From Phoronis australis (taxonomy: Eukaryota; Phoronida; Phoronidae): a stretch of 64,000 nucleotides of DNA. Made by a program: the position numbers and the translations under genes. Each line of letters starts with the position of its first letter. Position 1 is the stretch's first letter. The notes under the pieces were generated by a model that was not told the DNA's origin, made no database searches, and was given only the letters and a program-made list of their open reading frames with translations. This document shows, in pieces, positions 23,001 through 35,000 of this stretch. The stretch covers positions 1,087,004-1,151,003 of the forward strand of contig NMRA01000031.1 of the NCBI GenBank assembly GCA_002633005.1. Direction: 5' to 3'.

Positions 23001-26000
23001 TTGCTTGCAAAATTCAGAAGTTTTGTTATTTACACATATAAGTGTAAAATCAGTGTTCCTCACATGCAACACCTCACAAACCTGCTCACTCTGAAACATT
23101 TTACCGTAATTGCTGTCTTGAATGCTATTTTAATTGTCATTCCAATGCAAAATTCTAAATTTAATTACCATTCTATAACCCGCTGAGAATACTTTATTTT
23201 AGTCAGCAGATGCCAAGTAAAAGCAGGGACCACCTACCGAGACTGCTGTTGATCTTGCACAATTATCATAATAACTTAGTAATGATACAGGTCATTCACT
23301 AATTGCTAACTATTAAGGAAAATAGGAAAGTTAATTTAGCTAAGTAATGTGTTTGTAAAAGCAGCAATTAGAATTTGCTTGTAAATGCTAAAGTGAATTA
23401 AGTCTTGTTTTGTAAACAATGTCGTTCACGTTTGCACCACAATCTTCCTCGACCTATTCTAGAGCTTTACTTTAAATTAGTTAATGGGTTGAAACTGCAT
23501 GAGTCAAAGATTAGTGTGTCTCATAAAGTCGAGGGAAACAGTTGTAGAATGGTGGTATACTATAACTCAATGTTTGTTTAATGGGTGTGTGTTTGTAATG
23601 TTTTATTCGTCGCTGATCTTATACATGATGGAGGCCATTTTTCTGTCCTGCCAAACCTACTTGTGAATTTTTTTCCTGGCTGTGAAATTTCTCACAAAAT
23701 GGGAAGATGTATTATTTTAATATTTTTTCTTGCCGATGAAAGCATTTCCATAATTTTAGTAGTTTTTTATGTTAAAAGATTTCATTGCTACAGTAAAAGT
23801 CGCAAGTAATCGGACAAAATACATTTTCCCACATCACGGCGGCTAATCCTGTTAATAGCAAAAGTGACTTCTATTAAGTATCACGAGGGAAAAATAATTC
23901 CTTGGCCACCTTTAAGTTACTAAGGTTACTGTTAATTATGGTCATGCGGGAATTTAGTACTCTGACGATGAACTTGTCGTCTGCCCAACCATTGGTATGG
24001 GGAATTCTGGGTAATTTTATATGAATAGTTTTGACATTTAGTGTACTTGTCTCCAACATTCTACGAAAATAATCTTTAAGTGTCTCAATTTCCAAGTGTT
24101 CAATCAACGTTAGCAATTCACCAATTCGGGATAGACCAGAATTTGAGACTCAGAAATTGCAGCAAAAATAAAATTTCTTGATTTTGTAATTTGGGACAAG
24201 GGCGATTTTGGCATGTACCGAGTTTCTCAAAATTTCGGACAGTGTTTTCAATGTGCAAAGTAGGTGATTCTTGAATTTGGAACGGCCAATATTGCGTATT
24301 TCTAGAATTTGGAACAGCCAGTATTGCGTATTTCTAGAATTTGGTACAAGCTCCGACCTTGAGCAAAAAAGTGAATGTTCACCGTTCCAGTTTGGAGAAT
24401 TTTTGCCGTAATTAAGGAAACATTAAATATCCTGACCAGATGTTGTGCTGAATGCTTTCTCTATGGTTCTTGCATGGGGCAAATCTGTTAGTTTAGATCT
24501 GTGGAACATTTTGGTCAGAGTAAAGTCTTTGCATGACTCCACAATTAATCGTTTCAGCGGAAGTCACCTGCAAAAGTGAACAGTTTACCTGTAACAACAA
24601 CAAGTGTATACCTATGAGCTATGTCTGTGATCGAGATAATGACTGCTCAGATGGCTCGGACGAGACAATTTCAGCATGTAAGTATGATTGATTGTGTATT
24701 AATTTACAAGTGCTGATAATTTAGTTTGAAAATTTGTAACACAAGTAAGTGTTCGCTGCATAGTCCTGCTCGTTTTTCAGGAAAAGCTTACTTTCTTAGT
24801 TTCAAAGTTCTCAGGGCAGGGGTGTTTAAAATATTTGCTTCTTTCTCTGCATGACTTTTTATGCGCCCACATAGTTATATGTGGACGCATTATGCCATCA
24901 TCCCCATCTGTCCGGCGTCAGTCCGTTGTTCGTTGGGCATCCGTCCGACGTCCATCTGGCGTCCGCTGCTCTATCTCCAAAACCCTTCGACGTATGTTCA
25001 TGAAATTTTGCACTTGTTTTCCTTTCCTGGATGGAACAGTATGAGCAAACTTTCGGACATATCCAATTACTTTTTACGTTTACCTCTGTATCTTCAAAGG
25101 CACTCAATGTATTTCATAAAATTTGGTATGTAGGCATCTATTAGTGAGATGACGCTATCCTCCCGTTTTTGGATGGATTCGGCAAAGTTTACGCCATCTG
25201 GTGGCCATTTTTACTGTTTTCGAGTCTTTTTTTTGGCATCCACCCCTCTATCAAGCAAACTGCTCTAAGAGTGACTGTGAAGATTAGCATGTATGTTCTT
25301 ACTATGAAGGAGACGGCTGACGATATTTTTCCGACGACTTCGACTACTGTGGCACCTCCTAGTGGCAGTTTTGTTTTTTTTGCTCCCATGGCTATATCTC
25401 CTAAATCGTTTGGAGGATCTTTTCTAAAATTAAGAAGTGTATTTATATGATGTTGGCAACGGACAACGACAACTTTCGGATGGATCTGAACACCAGTGTG
25501 CCCCTAGTGGCAATTTTATTTTTTTACATTTACCTCTGTATCTTCGAAGGTCCTCAACAGATTTATTTTCATAAAATTTCGAAGATAGGCATTTGTTGGT
25601 GAGATGACGTTATCTTCCCGTTTTTGGATGGAATGGAGGTATTTTGTGCCACTTACTGGCCATTTTTGCTGTTTTCAGGTCTGTTTTTTGGCGTCCAACC
25701 CTCTATCAACAAGACCATTCTAAGGATGATTTTGAAAATTGGTGTATATGTTCTCATTGTGAAGAGAGCGGTTGATGATGATGACTTTGACTACTGTGGC
25801 GCCTCCTAGTGGTAGTTTTGTTTTGTTTTGCCCCCATAGCTGTATCTCCAAAACCCACTGCACAATCTTAAAGTTAGTAAGTGTATTTATGTGCAGCTAA
25901 CTACAGACGACAATGACATTTTTCAGGCAGATTCAACTAACACTGTGCCTCCTAGTGGTAATTTGATTTTTTTCCGTTTTCCTTCTGAAGTTCCTCGCCT

Positions 26001-29000
26001 GATTTTTGAGATTTGGTAAATAGCTTTCTATCAAAGAAGCTATGGCATGTTTTTGTTTTCGGACGGATTCGACGTTTTTGCGCCATCCAGTGGCCATTTT
26101 TATTATACAAACAACCTTAGAAGCACATCGTTTACGGTGCATTCGTCAGCGCATTTCAATGCTCCAGATTGCTCTTTTACTGTGTAGCTGTTGTCAAATG
26201 ATGTTGTGTAATTTTCAACATATGTGGCACTATTGCCAGATTTTGAAATTTTGGCAGTTGCAGTTCAGAGTTGAAGGTTATCTGTACCACATCAATGTTT
26301 TGTCTTGCTATTCAGCTGCTAGGGTAGGAATCTGGCTCCAGGGTATTTGAAATACTTTTAAAATAACTGATGATTGCAGCACTTGCTGTTACCATAGACC
26401 ATATCTAGATATGACACAACTGTGAAGACTGTCTTTGGTGACATAGTAAATTGACTTTGTCCATGGTTTTCTTACTTCGTCATCAATGCATATCCTGTAT
26501 TTTGTGTCGTGGATATTGTTTTTAAATTTTATTATATTATAGTGTATTTTACTGTGTTGTATAAGCAGTGCTTCACACAGGCAAAAAGTGTCTGCTCGAA
26601 AATATGAGTGACTGCATATTTGCATTCGTATTTCCGGATTTGAGCTGTTAAAAAGTGGTAACCGTCGAAAATCCGCTCAGCGCTCTTACAAAGGATCCAA
26701 TTTTGAGCTCCAATATTACTTTTTTCAGTCATTTTTTTCAAGCATTTCACTAATAATTTTGAGTCCACGGGAGTTGCGGTCATCGCCACTGGCAGTGGTC
26801 ACAGGGACGTTGGTCTTGCATTTGTCTGAGAATCACCCAGTTGTTGAAATTGACTCTTACCAGATCTAAAGCCTACCACAACCTCTCATACTACGCAACA
26901 ATTTTATTCTTCAAACGAACCATTCTTTTCTCACAGATTTAAGAGCCAAATCTCCGCCTTGTTCACATTCGTAGTAACAAGTGTTCTACTTGTGACATTT
27001 TGTGGTTGACCTTTTTCATATTTGTCAATTATTCAATGTCAAAGAAACAAAATTAAATCACCCAATTATGGAATTCCACAGAGTAGGAGTATTTTGAGGT
27101 TTTTTATTTTCATGCGAAACTAGTTATTGAGTACACAACCAACATTACACAATATTGTTTCTTGTGAAATTTGCACCGCATCATTTTCTCCTGTCAGAAA
27201 GTCTTTCAGCCTAAGCATACAATGCTTTGCAGAAATTTTTTCGACTGTCATTCTAGTTTCAGAACCTTGAATAGCGCAAACTAATTGAGGAAGTTTGCGC
27301 TTGATAACATGCGCTTAGCTGGTCAGTCCTAGAATTTTGGCAGGCATTTTTGCAACATGTAATTTCTCCTATTTCAAATTGTTTATGTAGATGCTAACTT
27401 TTGCTTCAACAACAAGTCTTACTTCTACATCAAATCCCTTGAATTTCTGATCCGTGTGCTTCAATTTCAAACGTCATGGGCGATCAGGGCGGCACTCAGG
27501 CTCAGCTGAGCCGCGCATCTTGTGAGCAATTTGTTGTTGTTAATGCAACTACTTGAATGACAATTGTAAAGAGGAGATGTGATTTACCGAAACAGATGAT
27601 GGAGAACACTCCATACTCGCTGGGTTAGCGTTGGAGATGTGGTTGCCGGGAAGTGGGACTCGACCTACTCCTGTTTACTTTTTCCACTCGCATTTTCGAG
27701 CATTTACTCGCTTATATTGAGCCTTGATAAGCATTAGAGCCTGCTTGGAGAGCATTGCTTACTCTGCAGAGAATATTTTCCAAAATTAAATGAAAACTGA
27801 GCAGCTTCAGCCATAGAACTCCTAAGTCATCCGATGCTTTGAAATCATTTTGTATGTTGGCAAGGATTCTGTTGAGATCAATTTGTAGCATTAAGGGTCT
27901 AATTAGCCCTGGTTAGACGTGACACGGTGCAAACTGGCACGGTGCAAGATGATCTGTATGAATTTGCTGTGCTAGCACACACGCTTGCGCACTCAACCAC
28001 ATACACATGTCGGTATACACACGCACACACAACTGGCAAGGCAGAACTTGTAGGCAGGAATGCGGTGTGTGCATGCTCACCCTTACAAATGGGGGAAATT
28101 ACAGTTAATCTTGACAAAATGAAAATAATGTGCATCACCTGTATTTACACTAGCGCACGTGATAGCATACGCCTTGCTCCAGTTTCCCCTTTAGACGTTG
28201 AGCTGACACGAAACGAGATGATCAGGCGGTGATCGGGTGCAAGTTGCTCTACCTCAAAAACTAGAGACAAAATTGACACAGTTGTGACAACTTGTTGTTA
28301 GGCACATAATTGCGCCATGTCAACTTTCTCTGTGTCTACCTTTGTAGTGCAAGCGGCACTATTGAAAACTTTATGTTCTTCAAAGAGATGTTTTGTGGCT
28401 TTGAAGAAATGTTAAATACTGAGTCATTATTTCTGCATCAATCTAAATAGCCAAAAACTTTTCAAAACGAATTTTAATGAAAACCAATTTTGTCAAAACT
28501 AATGCCCCCTTTCATATTTTATTAAAACATGTAGATTTAAAAAAATAATTTCAATTCTTTAATTTGAGGTAGTGCAGCTAGTGAACAAGATAAACAGTAA
28601 AGAGAACGTTAAAGACCCTGAATTTTAGTTTATAACAACTTAAATAGACAAATGGACATTAAAAGTGCAAATACATTTAGAATGCTTATATTTTTACATT
28701 ACCTTTTGATTGTTAAAATTTATTATTCTGTATTTATAAATATAAAAATATTAGATTTGCATCATCTTTAACAACATCTTTGTAAAATATCTCTGTGTGG
28801 AGCCTGCCTGGATTCAGTTTCACATAAGTGACTTAAAACTTAAGTGTGTGATTAAGGTCTTGTACCCTCACTTCACTTAGTCATTCAACGATGTGCACGT
28901 CACGGTGTAAGAAATAATTTATAGAAAATACTGTAGTAACTAGCAGTCATTAGTATTTCAGTTTTGCTGAAGTGAGATTTGATTATTTTCCAGAAATAGA

Positions 29001-32000
29001 TATTTGGAGTCTAAGACCGTATTCTTACTTAAGTCTGAAGTCACTTTTCATGAAACAGATGCTTGCAGAACTGTGTTAATGCCACTATTGTTTAATAAAC
29101 AGGTGCTCAAAAGGCGAGCAGTGCTCAGATGAAGCCAGGTTTGTATAAAGCAGACCGTGCGCATCCTCTCTGTCTAACATGTGCACTTCTCTCTCCTCTC
29201 ACTGCCTCTAGGTGTCTCTGTTGTTGGTTTTGTACATCCTGTTTTATCGATCTAGTTTGCTGTAGTGGTGTTTGAGCCTGGCTGTAGAGAAATAACTAAG
29301 TACAGTGTTCCCCCAGAATTAATAATTTATTAAGTTTGGGATCTGTCTAGAAATGGTCTTGAACTTCAACCAGGATCTTGAAAAAGTCCTAAAAGTTTTG
29401 AAGTCTTGCTTTTCTATGTTTTACAAAGTTTTGTATCAACCTTTAAGTGAGTGATAGTGTTAAGTTTTTTGCTAAACCTGCTAAATTATATTTTTCCTAA
29501 TTTTTCACAATTTAGTGCTGAAAATTACTGCTGTCAACCTTTTGTTGTTTGGCATTTTGTCTTAACACCCCCAGCTCATCATCAATTTGCAAAATATACT
29601 AGTAGGCAAAAATATATTTCTTTTATCATGTTTTTCAAATCTTAAAAAAAAAAAAAATTTTTATTAGAGTCTGAAATTTAGCTGTTGTCTGTGCCAAGTC
29701 TGCACTGGATAACAATGCCTCCATTTGTGTGCAGGCTTCTCACTGGAGGAACCTTACATCTACACAAGTTGTAAATTATAAATTTTGACATTCAGTGCAA
29801 CCGTTGTCAGATTTTAATGAGGACTAAGAGGTACAGATGAATGTCAAATTTTACTTTTTATTAGTACGTGTAATGTAATACATTGGCAACAGAAGTACAC
29901 CTATCATAATTATTGGATTTTGTACTTGTGACGTCCCATGCAAAGCAGTCTAGATTTTTAATTTGAGTGCATGTACACCAAATTTACATGCTCTTCACTG
30001 CTTCTAGTAATACCTGACAAAGAACTGTGCGCACGGTAACCAGTCATTGTCATCTAGAAACAGCATGACCTCTTGTGACATTATGGCGACATTTCAAATT
30101 TTAGACAGTACTTTCCCAGAGCCTACATCTCTTGTGCGCTTGCATTTCTCATATCTCCGGTTATCTCAGTTGGTATTTAGAATCTGCTGGGAAACATTTT
30201 AACTTAGACCTTGGCTTGCTGCAGCTGCTTCTTGTAGGCAAACATTGAAGCATTATACGGACTGTGTTAGAGATGTGCTGAACTGGGATCACTGTATAGA
30301 GTGAGCGTCGTCATTAACATGCGGGTAGTACTCGCCTGCCCTTCTGTTGCAATATCCTTATAGATAATTGCCGATTCGCACGGTTATTGGTCAAAGCACG
30401 TTGCATTTAGGGACTTGAAATTTTGCATGCCGATTCCACTAGTGTTTACGGACTGCATGAAAGGTGCCGGTGTAAGGAAACTACAAGTGCACGTCCTAAG
30501 TATGCTGTGTATGACACGGACAAATGAATTTCAAATTATCGCGGTTATCATTGAGTTAAACCAACTTTATTTTAAACTTGACAGACACTACTACACAATG
30601 TGTAAAATGGTGAATCGCTATTGCAGTGAACTTTCTATATGAAAAAAAATATGTTTTCGTCTTAAGTTATGCCTAGCAGCGGCATCTGCTGGTATGTTTT
30701 AAATCATATGTTGAATTTGTATCAGGTGCTTCCGAGTAAAGAAAGAACATTTTGTAATGTTTGACATGTGTCTTGACTTCAGCAGCTAAATGTAATAGAT
30801 AATGTGGTAATTTTGGCATTTTTGTATTTTGAAGCCCAATGCAGTGCCATCTATTGTTTTGGCCATTTTTTACCAAGGAACGTTTTGTTTTGGTTTTCAA
30901 TGCAGCAAATTGGCATTCTTAGTAACGCGTCTGATAAAATAGTGGAATGAATGACGCTCATTGATTGCTTCTATGGGATGGTTTGTCGTCTCTTATTTAT
31001 TCAAGTTTGAAATTAAGAGTTTTCAACTTGACCTATTTGGGACTGTATTCACCTTGGGTTTTTCATAAATCAAAGTTTGCTTTCACGTGAATTTTTTATC
31101 AACGTTTATGATTTTGTCATTGAAGCTTTCAAATAAATGAAAATGGGATAATTTAGATTTTACTGAATAATGCGCGGTTTAAACTTTTAAGTTTACCTGA
31201 AACATATTGAGAAAGGAAAGAAATGGTTTTACGATGAGATGTACTTGTTGAGCATTGCTGTGGACGACTGTGAGGCTGGTGTATATTGTGAAGCGGCATG
31301 TTGTCGCTGTTAAGCTGTCAATGTTGAAGTCTTACGTTCTGGGATTTAAAAACATAACCGTGTTCCTCCCATCTTCAATTATTGCCGAATGGAACGGCAA
31401 CTCAAGTCACTGGCAATGTGAACATGCGCCATTTTTGAATCTACGGTTTTAAGGTTGGCCAACCCCATTAAAATCAGAAGTGTTTTCTTGAGCTGGTGAT
31501 GGTTTCAATGTTCTTGTTGGTAATTGAAATAGAATCCTAACACAATGATGACTATTACAAGCCCGGGTTCACGAGAGTATAAGGCCTAATTTGGTTATCA
31601 CTTTTAAGCCAGGAAATCAAAGCAAAACGCATCTTAAATAGTAAGAAAAGGATTAAACTTGTGCCGCTGATCAAAGGAAATTTCTGAGAGTGTAATAATA
31701 CGTGACCAGACTTCCTTGTTCACATTTTATAACAGTCAAAGGCATTAGAGCGTAGTAGTCTCTGTTTAATCATCGAGTAATCGTTGACACATATCCAACT
31801 CATATGAGTACAAAACATTTAACACGGGAGGATGTTGTAACTGATTTTGTATGTAAATATTTCTTATAACTTCAAAAATAATCTATGTGAAGTGGAAAAA
31901 CATCTTTATGAGAGGAGAAGGTCCCTGGTTTATAATTTATAATGTTTCGCTTAATTCATAACTGCAACCTTTCCTTCAACTGTCGGCTAACTTGAGAGTT

Positions 32001-35000
32001 CTAAGTAACAGTCCACTAATATTTGTAAAGTTTGTGTACGTACCAGCCTTGTGAACTAATTGTAATTGATAAAAGCTAAAACGCTGTGCTACCTTTTGGA
32101 CATCTTTGTTTTGGTTTGGCACGAATTTTTGTTCAAGATTACATTATGCATTGAATGGGATGTGTTGGTTACTTGCTTACCTCAGGTAACCAAGTCCTGT
32201 GCAGCTAGATTTAATAACTGCAATGTTGGTTTATCTAGGTTTGAAATTTGATTTTAGCTTGATCTAATTATTGTAGTTGTATGCAATTTAGTACATGTTG
32301 TTGTTTATTGTGTATTGAACAGGTTTGCCGTGGCTGCACTTAACAAGTACGATAGTGTGTTTGACTTGGCTCTAGTTGTATTTTTGTTTTTTTTGTGTTG
32401 TATTTTTCCTAACTCTCTCATTGATGCATATTTTATTCTATAACAAGCTTGACCTTTAATAAAAGAATAGCGTAATTGAGAGTACGGTTGATACCTGAGG
32501 AAAGAAACGAGTAGCGCTTTGTATTGCAGTTTTGACAATTTACAACTGATAAATTGGAAACTACTTTTGTTTTAATGGATGCACTGTCCATTACCCAGTG
32601 ATTTGTCCAGTCACAGTGTGATATTTGTGCGTTTTCACTGCCTGGCAGGTGCCAAAGAACCATTCCACTGTCCACCCAACATGTATCAGTGCAAGAGGAC
32701 CACCGTTTGTATTAATATTAGTCAGCTGTGTGATGGCAGACAAGACTGCCCTCTAGTGACTGGTGATGTGTCTGAAGATGAGGGACTCCACTGTTCACGT
32801 ATGTATGATAATGCCACTGTTTTTGACGTTTCCAAAGACTACATTTCATGCAAACCAACCCAGATGGAGTGGTTTTATAGAATTTGCGAGTCCGTCTACG
32901 AAATTACATCAACAGTACAATCCTAGTCAGTATTTGATTCGATAGGCAATGTGGTCAATGCCTGTTATTCTAGTTGCTAACATATTACGAGTTGATTAAA
33001 CACTGTTGCGTTACATATCATTAGCTGAAGATTGAAAATGTTCAGTAATTGTCTGATATGTTATGAGCCTTTCATAAAGTTCATCTCTAGATCTCGTGTA
33101 ACTATAGCAACTGTTTCTACTGTAGGTGGCGGTCTTTGTCACAGGCAGGGATGTTCGTATGGGTGCAGGGAGAGCCTGCTGGGCCCACTTTGTTACTGCC
33201 CACCTGGCCAGCAGCCCTATAACACCACCTGTAGAGGTAAGAGTTGTCTCCCCTGTTTATGGTAGTAACTTGTGAGGAAATAGGTGTAACTCTGTGGCAC
33301 TCTACATTTGGACACCTTCATGACTAACTTATATTGCAGGGCTTGGAATTTTCCACGGAAACACGAATTTCCGCTTTTTTCAAATATTCTGTCCGCGCGT
33401 TTTATTATATTTCCGCGTAAAATAATTGGATTTGATATAAAATTTCCACGGCAAATTCCTTTCTTACCGCGGCGTTGCCGACGACGTTCACCTCGAAAAG
33501 CGGAAGTTGCTCTTTATGTTTCGGAGGAACGTAAATTGTCAACATTGCCGGAGCATCTGGGATAGCGTGGTGGGATTTTCAATGGCGTCTCGTGTGATTG
33601 TAAACCGTGGTGACAAATACTACGGCTCTGCAGCCAAAAATGTGTGGGGATGAGAGTGGAGGAGTGGATGGACGAGATAAAAAGACGCAGACACATGCTA
33701 CTGATGGTGGCAACTTTTTTTTTCAGTCCAACTGATTTTTGTCGGCGAAAGGTTGGCACATCGACTATTTCAAGGCTGGGTAGCGCGCATGTTTTGGGCT
33801 GTAAAAGTGTCCGCGTTTTTTGTCATTGGTCATTCCAAGCCCTGATATTGGGAATGAACCCTTTCAAATATTACTCCCTGGCCGTGTATGGACCGCATTT
33901 CATGGGCCAACAACCTTTTGAGCATGTCCCACGGCAACCTAGTTTACTGAAATAAACTCTTTATTCCGTAATATAATGGCTTGTTTGGTTATATTTTGAT
34001 TGAACTGTACTTTTGACTTAAGACAGGCAATTCCAGGATGTGCGACTCGTGCATAAGATTAAGGGCTCGTGCTTCGGATTGTCTTGACATCCTTGTCATA
34101 AACTTGTGTTCATTTTGAAATGACCTTTTCCAACATTGCAGACATGAATGAGTGTTCATCACTGCCTGACGTCTGCTCACAGAACTGCGTGAACACAGAT
34201 GGGAGTTTCACGTGTTCCTGTAAAAGAGAATATTACCTGGCTAGCGACAGACGGACTTGTCTGGCAAAAACTGGTATTTACGTGAATGCTGCATATTTTT
34301 GCATATAGATGTGTAATTATTCCCAGTGAATGTTTAAATGTTTACATGCTGTATTTTGTATTGAAACATTTTGAAGGTTATGTTGATTTGGTTATACAAT
34401 TTCTTGGATGTTATAAAAACATGTTCATGTTTTGTAGTCAAGAATTTGTCATTTTATGTCAGCTCTTTGCTTGTGTCGGTAGAAACCGCAATCTTTAATG
34501 AAGTTGTCTTCATATTCCGCTTTATTTTCAGATATGAAGAAACCACTCCTCATTTTCTCTGATGGTTCAGACATTAGGATTGCTTTGCTGAATGGAACAA
34601 TAACACGGAACATTTCAACAGACGGAGTAGCGGCTCTCAGTCTCGATGTCCGCAAAAAACAAGTATGCTGGGTACGTATATGCAAATTGACCGTGGTTGC
34701 TATGTACTGCAAAGACAACAAATTGAAATCATTATTCAAGTATAGACTTTTCCAGAGAGCAATATCAGGTTACATATTGAGCAAGGGAGAGTAATTTTGC
34801 CTCAGACCAAAGGCAACATTGCTGTCCTGAAGTCCATATAACCTGGAATTGGTCTATGTTTGTTGTTCTATACGACCTCTGATTCTTCTTTCCTCTGATT
34901 TCTACTTCTCGTATTTGTTGTGTTGCTATCGTCTGCTCACTTTGTTTACATTGTCAAGAGTTTATGGTTTCTGTAGCATCTGATTGGTCAATTCTCGAGT

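Larger units (their letters stand above)
21161..24557 (+). other. Intron 3, with hairpins and tandem repeats
   Basis: Contains the perfect hairpin at 21688-21729, the hairpin at 22681-22723, a repeat fragment at 23810-24120 shared with intron 1, and a 32-bp duplication at about 24271-24344. No exon was seen. Confidence 0.5.
24678..32648 (+). other. Intron 4 (about 8 kb), repeat-rich
   Basis: The largest intron. It holds a composite interspersed repeat (24860-26170), a partial MITE family A copy (about 28130-28370) preceded by a CA-rich patch (27980-28035), and an A run at about 29643-29656. The rest is AT-rich DNA with no recognised exon. Confidence 0.55.

Noticed and set aside
33308-33960. 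Plus-strand open frames between exons 6 and 7 ([12 protein letters not shown]…, [14 protein letters not shown]…)
   Set aside because: They would interrupt the phase-consistent join of exon 6 to exon 7. They are short, unrelated to the family and probably part of an inserted repeat.
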